Of a stretch of 15,819 nt of DNA, positions 1 to 6,308 are shown piece after piece. Both the position numbers and the translations under genes were made by a program. Numbering within the stretch: position 1 is the stretch's first letter; each line of letters opens with the position of its first letter. Below the pieces are notes generated by a model. The model worked only from the letters and a program-made list of their open reading frames with translations. It did no database searches and had not been told where the DNA came from. Source of the DNA: CAZTLI01 sp964614375. Its GTDB lineage: Bacteria > Chloroflexota > Anaerolineae > Aggregatilineales > Phototrophicaceae. Location: the NCBI GenBank assembly GCA_964614375.1, contig CAZTLI010000078.1:1-15819 (forward strand), written 5' to 3'.

Positions 1-225
1 TGTTTGCTGGCGTTTAGCAGTCTGCCAAAAGCCGTTGGGTTTATGCAGCCCGCTGTGATGCAAGGTCTGATATGGGATGTAAACAAGGTAGGTAAATTTA
101 GCCATGCTACAGCCCGCGACTGGGAACTGCCTGTACTGCTAAATCCAACACTGGATGTGCTTAACCGGCAGACCGTTGTGTATGTAGCGATTGACCCAAA
201 CACCGCCGAAGCGCCTGACGAATAG
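1..225 (+). CDS. C-terminal fragment of an unidentified protein (5' end outside window)
   Basis: The frame is open from the first base of the window to a TAG stop at 223-225, giving about 74 residues. The start lies to the left, so the internal Leu and Met codons are not taken as starts. The fragment shows no motif I recognise. It has a mildly hydrophobic stretch (residues SLPKAVGFMQPAVMQGLIW), then a beta-like segment QTVVYVAIDP, and ends acidic (EAPDE). Its stop lies 18 nt before the ATG of the methyltransferase gene on the same strand, so the two are probably co-transcribed. I cannot assign a function. Coding status rests on the open frame, the tight spacing to the next gene and the protein-like composition. 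Confidence 0.6.
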   Translation, partial: CLLAFSSLPKAVGFMQPAVMQGLIWDVNKVGKFSHATARDWELPVLLNPTLDVLNRQTVVYVAIDPNTAEAPDE

Positions 226-243
226 CCCCAAATGCTGTGCTAG

Positions 244-1437
244 ATGACATTCACACTAACTGACCTCGATTATTTAGGCTCTGATAGCGGCACACAACTG
301 CTAACAAAATTAGCCGATGCAGACCTGTCGGATTCGCAGGTATTGGCGCTGCTTACCCGGCTGCGTAAGCACTATTCACCAGCGCAAGCACGGGCTGGAC
401 TAGAAATGGCGCAGTTGCGGCGGAAAGCAGTGACCAAATTTGGCGACGATGCGGGACGGATGTTTTTCACAGCAGATGGTCTCGAACAGGCCAGTGATCC
501 ATTGGTGCGGTCATATCGAGCGGCGGGCGTTGGCGATAAGCGCGTCGTCGATGTTTGCTGCGGTATCGGCACTGACTCGCTTGCGATGGCGCGTGCTGGA
601 GCGTGGGTCGTCGGGCTGGATATTGATCCGGTACGGGTGCGGATTGCACAGATGAATGCTGCTTCATTGGGTGTTCAAGCACAGTTTGAAATTGCAGATG
701 TCCGCGAAGGCATACCAGAAGCCGATGTGATTTTTTATGATCCGGCGCGGCGAGATACCAATGGTAGGCGCATTTTTCATGTTGAGCAGTATCACCCACC
801 CTTGTCATTGGTGAAATCATGGTGGGTTGAGCATAAAGCGACACAAATTGTTGCCAAACTATCGCCGGGAGTGGATTTGGCACAATTGGCGGACTATCCC
901 GGCGGCGTTGAATTTATTTCGGTCAAAGGTGATTTGAAAGAGGCAGTATTATGGACGGATGCAGATTTTGGCTTACCGCGCACGAAAGCCACCTTATTGA
1001 CGGATACGGGTGTATTCTCATGGGTACGTGATGCGACACTGCCTGATGCAGCAATTGGTGAACCGCGCCGCTGGTTAGTTGAACCGGATGCTGCGATGAT
1101 CCGGGCGGGATTGGTGCAGGATTTGGCGCTTGAACGCAATGGGTCACTGCTCGATGCAACGATTGCTTATTTCACCACAGATACATTCCCGGAAATGGTT
1201 TGGGGACGCGCATGGAGCGTTCTCGATTGGCTGCCCTATAACCTCAAAAAGCTGCGTGCCTGCTTACGTGAACGAAACATAGGCCATGTAACCGTGAAAA
1301 AACGCGGGTTTCCGATGACGCCGGACGAAATTATCCCTCGCCTCAAACTCAAAGGTGATGAGGCGTGTGTGCTGGTCTTTACTCGGCACATCGGTATGCC
1401 CATTGTCATCATCTGCAATGAGACAGCGCCGTTATGA
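244..1437 (+). CDS. Class I SAM-dependent methyltransferase with C-terminal THUMP-like domain
   Basis: A 397-residue protein with a Rossmann methyltransferase core. Motif I is VDVCCGIGTDSLAMA at residues 102-116, the ribose-binding acidic position is in GLDIDP (124-129), and motif IV is YDPARR at 165-170, where many RNA methyltransferases have a DPPY-like sequence. The N-terminal 95 residues are largely helical. The C-terminal part (about 325-390, with LKKLRACL and VKKRGFPMTPDEI) matches the THUMP-like domain that follows this methyltransferase type. By family this suggests a nucleic-acid methyltransferase, probably acting on RNA in the cytoplasm, but the substrate is not established. The ATG follows the previous stop by 18 nt with no clear Shine-Dalgarno sequence, which fits translation within an operon. 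Length and motifs look intact. Assignment to the family is firm; the substrate is unknown. Confidence 0.85.
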   Translation: MTFTLTDLDYLGSDSGTQLLTKLADADLSDSQVLALLTRLRKHYSPAQARAGLEMAQLRRKAVTKFGDDAGRMFFTADGLEQASDPLVRSYRAAGVGDKRVVDVCCGIGTDSLAMARAGAWVVGLDIDPVRVRIAQMNAASLGVQAQFEIADVREGIPEADVIFYDPARRDTNGRRIFHVEQYHPPLSLVKSWWVEHKATQIVAKLSPGVDLAQLADYPGGVEFISVKGDLKEAVLWTDADFGLPRTKATLLTDTGVFSWVRDATLPDAAIGEPRRWLVEPDAAMIRAGLVQDLALERNGSLLDATIAYFTTDTFPEMVWGRAWSVLDWLPYNLKKLRACLRERNIGHVTVKKRGFPMTPDEIIPRLKLKGDEACVLVFTRHIGMPIVIICNETAPL

Positions 1438-1446
1438 ACTGCATCC

Positions 1447-1489
1447 CGTATGATATGACAATTTGCGTGATAACTGGTCATATTGTACG
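1447..1489. repeat. Long imperfect dyad between the methyltransferase gene and rocA
   Basis: Arms 1447-1459 and 1477-1489 can form a 13-bp stem with two G-T pairs around a 17-nt loop; the inner seven pairs (ATATGAC/GTCATAT) are perfect. There is no T-tract on either side, so it is not a typical intrinsic terminator. It lies 10 nt after the methyltransferase stop and 83 nt before the rocA start, so it could be an operator for rocA or an mRNA-end hairpin. Confidence 0.4.
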
Positions 1490-1572
1490 TATGCAGCCCT
1501 TTAGATTCGGGTGAAAATATGTTTAACTAACGGCAGCACATACACACATAACGTACTTAAGGAGAACGAAGC

Positions 1573-3132
1573 ATGTTGCCTGACTTTAGAAACGAACCCT
1601 TTACTGATTTTACGAAGCCAGAAAATGTCGCTGCGTTCAAGGCGGCGCTTGAAAGTGTAAAAGCCGAGATTGGTCGCGAATATCCTATTGTCATTGGCGG
1701 TGAACGTATCATGCTGGATGACAAAATCAAATCGCTTAATCCGGCGCGACCCAATGAAGTGCTGGGCTACTTCTCTAAAGGGGGCGAAAAACACGCGGAA
1801 ATGGCGATTCAGGCCGCTGATAAAGCCTTTCAGACATGGCGCTACACTGCGCCAGAGACACGGGCACGGTTTTTGTTGCGCGCCGCACAGGAGATGCGAC
1901 GGCGTAAACATGAGTTTAGCGCAGTAATGGTGTTGGAAGTGGGCAAAAGTTGGGTCGAGGCGGATGCGGATACTGCCGAGTCGATTGACTTTTTCGAATA
2001 TTATGCGCGCCAGATGCTGCGGCTGACTCGTGCGAGCGAGTTACTCGCGCCTTATCCGCCAGAAGAAGTAACGCTGGAATACATCCCGCTGGGTATCGGT
2101 GTGGTCATTCCGCCCTGGAATTTTCCTAATGCCATTTTGACGGGGATGACCTCCGCGTCGATTGTGGCGGGTAACACGACGGTTTTGAAACCTGCCTCGG
2201 CCAGCCCCTGGATTGCATGGAAAGTGGCGGAATTGTTTTACAGTATTGGCTTGCCCGATGGCGTATTGAATTTCCTGACGGCATCAGGAAGCGTTGCCGG
2301 GTCATATCTGGTCGAACATCCCAAAACGCGCTTTATCGCTTTCACAGGCTCTAAAGAGGTCGGATTGGGTATTTTTGAGAAGGCGGGCAAGACATCGCCT
2401 GGACAAATCTGGCTTAAGCGCACCGTTTTGGAAATGGGCGGTAAAGATGCGGTGTTGGTGGATGAAACTGCTGATTTGGACGCTGCCGCACAGGGTATTG
2501 TCAGTAGTGCGTTTGGTTTTCAAGGACAGAAATGTTCAGCCGGGTCGCGGGCCATTATCGTCACCAATGTCTACGATAGGGTTGCCGAAAAAGTCGTTGC
2601 GCTAACCAAACAGATTACGGTAGGAGCGACGGACGCGGGACATGATGTTTTTATGGGGCCCGTGGTGGATGAAAATGCCTTCAAAGACATCATGAATTAT
2701 ATCGAGATTGGTGCGGGCGAGGGTAAACTGTTGACAGGGGGTAAGGCCATAGAAACCGAAGACAATGGCTATTTCATCGAACCGACTGTGTATGGCGATG
2801 TGGATGGAGATGCCCGTATTGCACAGGAAGAAATCTTCGGCCCGGTGCTGGCGTTGATTCGTGCCAAAGACTTCGATGACGGAATGCGAATCGTCAATAG
2901 TACGGAATATGGGTTAACCGGTGCTATCTTCAGCAATAATCGAGCGCGATTGGAACGGGCCCGGCGCGAATTCCATGTCGGCAATTTGTATCTCAACCGT
3001 AAATGTACGGGCGCGCTGGTTGGTGTGCATCCTTTTGGCGGCTTTAATATGAGTGGTACCGATAGCAAGGGGGGCGGCCCGGACTATCTGCTGCTATTTA
3101 CACAAGCTAAGAGCATTGCGGAACGTTTGTAA
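1573..3132 (+). CDS. rocA: L-glutamate gamma-semialdehyde (1-pyrroline-5-carboxylate) dehydrogenase
   Basis: A 519-residue NAD(P)-dependent aldehyde dehydrogenase. It oxidises glutamate gamma-semialdehyde, formed from proline or arginine through pyrroline-5-carboxylate, to glutamate in the cytoplasm. Visible catalytic parts are the oxyanion Asn in PWNFP (Asn183), the cofactor-binding Lys in VLKPAS (Lys206), FTGS (257-260), the general base Glu287 in LEMGGKD, and the nucleophile Cys321 in GQKCSAGSR. The C-terminal NRKCTGALVG and PFGGFNMSGTDSKGG blocks mark the RocA/PutA type among aldehyde dehydrogenases. Length matches stand-alone RocA. A good Shine-Dalgarno sequence (AAGGAGA, 1559-1565) lies 7 nt before the ATG. 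No proline dehydrogenase gene is seen in the window, so its partner enzyme is elsewhere. rocA and pruA are used for the same activity. Confidence 0.95.
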   Translation: MLPDFRNEPFTDFTKPENVAAFKAALESVKAEIGREYPIVIGGERIMLDDKIKSLNPARPNEVLGYFSKGGEKHAEMAIQAADKAFQTWRYTAPETRARFLLRAAQEMRRRKHEFSAVMVLEVGKSWVEADADTAESIDFFEYYARQMLRLTRASELLAPYPPEEVTLEYIPLGIGVVIPPWNFPNAILTGMTSASIVAGNTTVLKPASASPWIAWKVAELFYSIGLPDGVLNFLTASGSVAGSYLVEHPKTRFIAFTGSKEVGLGIFEKAGKTSPGQIWLKRTVLEMGGKDAVLVDETADLDAAAQGIVSSAFGFQGQKCSAGSRAIIVTNVYDRVAEKVVALTKQITVGATDAGHDVFMGPVVDENAFKDIMNYIEIGAGEGKLLTGGKAIETEDNGYFIEPTVYGDVDGDARIAQEEIFGPVLALIRAKDFDDGMRIVNSTEYGLTGAIFSNNRARLERARREFHVGNLYLNRKCTGALVGVHPFGGFNMSGTDSKGGGPDYLLLFTQAKSIAERL

Positions 3133-3164
3133 CCGTTCAACCGGGTCGTGACCTGAATGTACCT

Positions 3165-3193
3165 TTCATGTTGCGCTATGTTTAGCGTATAAT
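3165..3193 (+). promoter_or_regulatory. Candidate sigma-70-type promoter for the phosphoribosyltransferase gene
   Basis: A perfect -10 box TATAAT (3188-3193) is preceded at 17 nt by a weak -35 box TTCATG (3165-3170, 3 of 6 consensus positions). Transcription would begin near 3200, so the terminator-like hairpin at 3213-3243 would lie in the leader of the next gene. Confidence 0.45.
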
Positions 3194-3212
3194 GAATACA
3201 TAAAAGTGTTTC

Positions 3213-3243
3213 GCAGGTCTGCACCTCCGCAGACCTGTTTTTT
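3213..3243 (+). terminator. Intrinsic terminator (rocA end and/or leader attenuator)
   Basis: A perfect 9-bp GC-rich stem, CAGGTCTGC (3214-3222) with GCAGACCTG (3229-3237), has a 6-nt loop and is followed by six T (3238-3243). It lies 80 nt after the rocA stop. It is also downstream of a TATAAT box and upstream of the phosphoribosyltransferase start, so it may act as an attenuator as well as a rocA terminator. Confidence 0.85.
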
Positions 3244-3288
3244 CAGATAGTGTATGGGCAATTGAGGTCAGTAAGGGGCAGTAGGTTT

Positions 3289-3825
3289 ATGGAGAAAAGC
3301 AACGGCCCAACGCGGCATGAATTCTTAACGTGGGCCGATGTGGATAAATTGGTAGATGTCTTATTGCCACAACTGCGGTCTGCGGGGCCATTCGACGCGA
3401 TGGTGATGATTACGCGCGGTGGTATTGTTCCGGGTGGATTGTTGGCAGAAGCCTTGAACATTCATCACATTTTGACTGCGGCTGTCGATTTTCCGGCAAC
3501 GGCAGAAGCGGGCTTAATGGCATGGCCCAAGTTCTTACAATTCCCGGTCACTGAATTGTTGGAGCGCCGCAGAACATTGATTGTGGATGATGTCTGGGGG
3601 AGCGGACGCACAAGCACGTCCGTTCGCGGGCGGGTGCAATCTTCGGGTGCGATTCCATTTACCTGTGTTTTTCACTTTAATCCCTATCGGTCACTTTTTA
3701 GTAAAGCAGAGCCGGATTTTTATAGTGCCATTACCGATGCTTATGTGACCTATCCCTGGGAAGCAGATCGTGACCTGGATACTTTTGGGGAGATTAATCC
3801 TGAACCCGCGCCCGACTTAAATTAG
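3289..3825 (+). CDS. Phosphoribosyltransferase of the hypoxanthine/xanthine-guanine type
   Basis: A 178-residue type I phosphoribosyltransferase. The PRPP loop is TLIVDDVWGSGRT (residues 96-108), with the acidic pair DD before the GSGRT turn. An N-terminal ITRGGIVPGGLLAEAL segment (41-56) matches the substrate and pyrophosphate-binding region of purine enzymes, and a late YPWE motif (155-158) is typical of the COG2236/Gpt-like group. By family it transfers ribose-5-phosphate from PRPP to a purine base in salvage; the exact base is not shown. I chose the ATG at 3289 because AAGGGG (3273-3278) stands 10 nt upstream; an in-frame GTG at 3250 would add 13 residues that look poorly conserved and lies just after the hairpin. 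The C-terminal tail is acidic and proline-rich. Confidence 0.82.
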   Translation: MEKSNGPTRHEFLTWADVDKLVDVLLPQLRSAGPFDAMVMITRGGIVPGGLLAEALNIHHILTAAVDFPATAEAGLMAWPKFLQFPVTELLERRRTLIVDDVWGSGRTSTSVRGRVQSSGAIPFTCVFHFNPYRSLFSKAEPDFYSAITDAYVTYPWEADRDLDTFGEINPEPAPDLN

Positions 3826-3939
3826 GATGAAATAGCAGGGAGATATTTGAGTTCGATAGGGGCGGCAATATGTAACATTTCAAGCGCCCTGCGAATGCTA
3901 TTTTCTGGTATTCTTACATAGGACAAACTGAACTCTATC

Positions 3940-3969
3940 TTGTGATGGTATATCTCGAAGAGATATACT
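3940..3969 (+). promoter_or_regulatory. Candidate promoter of the PadR gene
   Basis: TTGTGA (3940-3945, 4 of 6 of the -35 consensus) is followed after 18 nt by TATACT (3964-3969, 5 of 6 of the -10 consensus). Transcription would start close to 3976. That makes the ATG at 3974 an unlikely start and favours the one at 4010. Confidence 0.45.
3948..3968. promoter_or_regulatory. Perfect palindrome, probable PadR operator
   Basis: GTATATCTC (3948-3956), a GAA spacer, and GAGATATAC (3960-3968) form a perfect 9-bp inverted repeat. It occupies the spacer and overlaps the proposed -10 box. PadR-family proteins bind AT-rich palindromes as dimers and often repress their own genes, so self-regulation is the natural reading. 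It could also fold as an RNA hairpin, but the AT-rich stem makes a poor terminator. Confidence 0.6.
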
Positions 3970-4009
3970 TTTAATGAATCGTTATGTCAGTGAAGATGTC
4001 CTGTGTAAT

Positions 4010-4519
4010 ATGTCACACCGCTATTTGATACTGGGCTTGTTGTCCGAACGTCCAATGACCGGTTACGATGTCAAGAAGCGCGTCAAAGAGTCATTGAGCA
4101 CGGTCACTAATGCGAGTTATGGTACACTGTATCCAACATTGCATCGCTTGTTGGAAGAAGGGGCGGTGGAAGTGCGACAAATCCCACAAAAGGGACGCCC
4201 CGCCAAAAAAGTCTATAATATCACGCGGACGGGCAGGCAGGAACTTTCGGAGTGGTTACGCCAACCACCCGCCGCCGATCAAATACGGCGTGAGTTTTTG
4301 CTGAAATTATATCTAGCAAAGGATTTGCCGAAACAAGAGCTGCGGGCATTGGTGGTCAATCGACGGGATGAAACGGCAGCACAACTGCGTTTATTGGATG
4401 TGGAACGGGATGGTACGTATAGCCCGCATCAGCAGTGGGTGATGGATTATGCGCTATTAATTTGTCGGGCTGAGATGGACTGGTTAAATCAGCTCGAAGC
4501 TCAGCTAGGTATAGGGTAG
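4010..4519 (+). CDS. PadR-family transcriptional regulator
   Basis: A 169-residue winged-helix regulator. The N-terminal domain begins with the family pattern MSHRYLILGLL, followed by PMTGYDVKKRV (residues 15-25), the recognition-helix region SYGTLYPTLHRLLEEG (36-51) and the wing GRPAKKVYNITRTG (62-75). Residues 90-165 form a helical C-terminal part of the Vir-type seen in longer PadR proteins, used for dimer formation and effector sensing. An in-frame ATG at 3974 would add 12 residues, but it lies at the predicted transcription start, and homologues normally begin at the MSxRY position. No strong Shine-Dalgarno sequence precedes either start. No drug-efflux or phenolic-acid gene is next to it, so the target beyond its own palindrome cannot be read here. 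Confidence 0.88.
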   Translation: MSHRYLILGLLSERPMTGYDVKKRVKESLSTVTNASYGTLYPTLHRLLEEGAVEVRQIPQKGRPAKKVYNITRTGRQELSEWLRQPPAADQIRREFLLKLYLAKDLPKQELRALVVNRRDETAAQLRLLDVERDGTYSPHQQWVMDYALLICRAEMDWLNQLEAQLGIG

Positions 4520-4530
4520 GCTCATAAATT

Positions 4531-4561
4531 TTGTGTAAATCTAATGCAAATTGCATACACT
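4531..4561 (+). promoter_or_regulatory. Weak candidate promoter for S1 paralogue 1
   Basis: TTGTGT (4531-4536) and TACACT (4556-4561) are separated by 19 nt, longer than ideal. It lies 200 nt upstream of the S1 gene and would produce a long leader. Confidence 0.28.
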
Positions 4562-4684
4562 TAAGATGCGCGCGGGCGGGCGTGCATGGGATAATCCCAA
4601 AGGTTCGGCTGAAAAGCCACACACCGCTCATTGCGACTAAAATCTCTACGAAAGGAGTGGAGCGCACTGGAGAATGTCATTCCT

Positions 4685-4741
4685 GGGGGCCATCTAACAA
4701 CGATGTTGTTTTGATTTTCAATGGCAGCCATCTTAAGGGAT
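4685..4741 (+). promoter_or_regulatory. Structured leader element before S1 paralogue 1
   Basis: An inner hairpin AACAAC-GAT-GTTGTT (4696-4710) is enclosed by GCCAT (4689-4693) pairing with ATGGC (4721-4725), with a U-rich stretch between. TAAGGGA (4734-4740) follows, 21 nt before the ATG, too far for an ideal ribosome site unless the RNA folds. The 242-nt gap from the PadR gene otherwise shows no gene. S1 genes are often autoregulated at translation in other bacteria; that this leader does so is inference. Confidence 0.35.
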
Positions 4742-4761
4742 GATCTCACGCGCACACGACT

Positions 4762-6024
4762 ATGAGCGAAATGTCTGAAAACGAGTATGAACAGGAGATA
4801 GACGAAAGTTTCGAGGATCTGCTAGATGCTTCGACTTCGTATACATACAGCCCGCCCCGCCGCGGGGAAATCCGCAATGCGACCATATTGCATGTGGATG
4901 ACCGGGAGATTATTGTAGATTTGGGTGTAAAGCAAGATGGTATTGTGCCGTTGCAAGACCTTGAACGGCTGGATGACGAATATCGACAGAGTTTGCAAGT
5001 GGGTGTTGATGTCCCGGTGTATGTCATCAGTCCACGCGACTATGATGATAATTTGATTGTGTCGATCAATATGGGACTTCAGCGTTATGATTGGGAAAAA
5101 GCGCGGGAACTGCTCGAAAATGAAGATGTGGTCACCGTCAAAGTCACCGGTCATAACAAAGGCGGTATGCTGGTACGCTGGAATCGGCTCGAGGGGTTTA
5201 TTCCCAGCTCACATCTTGTATCGGCTAATCTAACGACAGAAGGCCGTTCCGGGTGGGATGGTCTGATTAGCGAAGAACTGATTGTTAAGGTTATCGAGGT
5301 TGATCAGGATCGGCGCCGTTTGATTTTTAGCGAACGCGAAGCCCAACGCGAATGGCGTGCCCAACAAAAATCGCGTTTATTGGCGGAATTGCAGGAAGGC
5401 GATGTTGTTAAAGGCACGGTGACTGGCCTGCGCGATTTTGGGGCGTTTGTCAATCTTGGTGGCGCAGATGGTCTGATCCATGTCAGTGAGTTGGCGTGGC
5501 ATCGGGTTGACCATCCCCGCGATGTCCTGACGGTGGGTGAGGAAATTGATGTTTATATCCTCAATCTGGACCGGGAATCGAATCGGATTGCGTTGAGCCG
5601 TAAGCGATTGTTACCAGACCCGTGGGAAGATGCAGCGATGCGCTACCATGAGGGGCAGCTTGTCGAAGGTACGGTGACGAATGTGGTCGATTTTGGTGCG
5701 TTTGTTGCGCTGGATAATGGGCTGGAAGGGTTGCTACACCTGAGTGAAATGGGCGATGGGTCACTCAAAGAACCGCACAGTTATGTCAAAAAGGGTGACC
5801 GTCTCAGTTTGCGTATCAGCCATCTGGAGCCAGAAAAGCGACGTGTTGGCTTTACCCAACGCTGGGGTACTGACATCGGTGAAGATGCTGCTGACGGAGA
5901 GGACACGCCACCCGCAGCGGAGGCAACCTCCACAGAAACTGATGTTGAAATGGCTGATGACGCAGTACCGGATGAGACCAGTGCGCCAGACAGCGCAGTT
6001 GAAACCGATTCTGACGACGAGTAG
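4762..6024 (+). CDS. rpsA: Ribosomal protein S1-like protein, four S1 domains (paralogue 1)
   Basis: A 420-residue protein made of four S1 RNA-binding OB-fold domains at about 34-105, 122-192, 211-282 and 296-367, with an acidic N-terminal leader and a highly acidic 50-residue tail rich in Asp, Glu, Ser and Thr. Domain 3 is the most canonical, with RDFGAFVNLGGADGLIHVSE; domain 4 has VDFGAFVALDNGLEGLLHLSE. In S1 proteins these domains bind single-stranded mRNA on the 30S subunit. Escherichia coli S1 has six domains; four is usual in several other phyla. A close paralogue follows at 6309. The start is the only sensible ATG (MSEMSE), although the nearest purine-rich ribosome site is about 20 nt away. 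Which paralogue is the main ribosomal S1 cannot be told from sequence alone. Confidence 0.88.
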   Translation: MSEMSENEYEQEIDESFEDLLDASTSYTYSPPRRGEIRNATILHVDDREIIVDLGVKQDGIVPLQDLERLDDEYRQSLQVGVDVPVYVISPRDYDDNLIVSINMGLQRYDWEKARELLENEDVVTVKVTGHNKGGMLVRWNRLEGFIPSSHLVSANLTTEGRSGWDGLISEELIVKVIEVDQDRRRLIFSEREAQREWRAQQKSRLLAELQEGDVVKGTVTGLRDFGAFVNLGGADGLIHVSELAWHRVDHPRDVLTVGEEIDVYILNLDRESNRIALSRKRLLPDPWEDAAMRYHEGQLVEGTVTNVVDFGAFVALDNGLEGLLHLSEMGDGSLKEPHSYVKKGDRLSLRISHLEPEKRRVGFTQRWGTDIGEDAADGEDTPPAAEATSTETDVEMADDAVPDETSAPDSAVETDSDDE

Positions 6025-6046
6025 TCTGAACTTGAACAGGAATTTG

Positions 6047-6072
6047 ACCCGTGCCGTGTGCGCGGGTTTTTT
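6047..6072 (+). terminator. Intrinsic terminator after S1 paralogue 1
   Basis: ACCCGTGC (6047-6054) pairs with GCGCGGGT (6060-6067), eight pairs with one G-U, loop CGTGT, followed by a run of T to 6072. It begins 22 nt after the S1 stop and precedes a new promoter, so the two S1 genes are separate transcription units. Confidence 0.88.
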
Positions 6073-6087
6073 GTTGGTAGTGTGTTG

Positions 6088-6116
6088 TTGACAAACATAT
6101 CTCTAGTTTGTATAAT
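6088..6116 (+). promoter_or_regulatory. Consensus sigma-70-type promoter for S1 paralogue 2
   Basis: TTGACA (6088-6093), a 17-nt spacer, and TATAAT (6111-6116) match the consensus at all 12 positions with ideal spacing. Transcription should begin near 6123, giving a leader of roughly 185 nt. A strong unregulated promoter suits a highly expressed ribosomal gene, and control would then fall on the leader. Confidence 0.88.
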
Positions 6117-6122
6117 CCGTCA

Positions 6123-6308
6123 CGATCTTTCGGGAAGGGGGAGGCCGTAATATTAGGGGACTTATACGCTTAGTGCTGCTGTATTTTTCTCTATTACGTC
6201 CTGACTACGCAGACATTATTGCTCGGTGACCCGCAGTACCAAGGTATACCGGGTTTTATTTTGTCGGTCTCGAAAAGATCAAAAAAATCCTTGGGAGTCA
6301 TATAATCT
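6123..6308 (+). promoter_or_regulatory. Long 5' leader of S1 paralogue 2 with candidate leader reading frame
   Basis: Between the predicted start and the ATG there is a strong Shine-Dalgarno-like sequence, AAGGGGGAGG (6135-6144), with no ATG after it. Seven nucleotides later an ATT codon (6152) opens a 25-codon Leu-rich frame that stops at TGA 6227-6229; an in-frame GTG at 6173 is another possible start, 12 nt after AGGGGA (6155-6160). The last base of the TGA is the first base of the hairpin at 6229-6254. This resembles a leader-peptide attenuator, but an ATT start is rare and a 25-codon open frame can occur by chance. Confidence 0.4.
6229..6262 (+). terminator. Terminator-like hairpin (attenuator candidate) inside the S1 paralogue 2 leader
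   Basis: ACCCG (6229-6233) pairs with CGGGT (6250-6254). After a small internal loop the top of the stem continues with four pairs (6236-6239 with 6244-6247, one G-U) and a CAAG tetraloop. TTTTATTTT (6254-6262) follows. It lies after a consensus promoter and 47 nt before the start codon, where a terminator makes sense only if it is regulated. The stem is weaker than that at 6047. Confidence 0.5.

Noticed and set aside
467..883. A 138-codon - strand open frame inside the THUMP-like methyltransferase gene
   Set aside because: It is fully opposite a gene with clear family motifs, has His/Gln/Pro-rich composition and no independent support.
3826..3973. Search for a small gene between the phosphoribosyltransferase and PadR genes
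   Set aside because: All frames are broken by stops and no ribosome site with start codon is present; only the promoter and palindrome near the end are supported.
4674..4697. Seven-codon ATG mini-frame in the S1 paralogue 1 leader
   Set aside because: The purine-rich site is either touching the ATG or about 20 nt away, and such short frames are common by chance.
4531..4743. A 70-codon open frame in the leader of S1 paralogue 1
   Set aside because: It has a non-ATG start, no ribosome site, Cys/His/Pro composition unlike a real protein, and overlaps predicted promoter and leader structure.
4740..4778. Twelve-codon ATG frame overlapping the S1 paralogue 1 start
   Set aside because: The AAGGG before it is too close to the ATG for initiation, and the frame is short enough to be random.
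6301..6306. TATAAT just before the S1 paralogue 2 start codon
   Set aside because: It lies 2 nt from the ATG, so any transcript from it would lack the gene's start.
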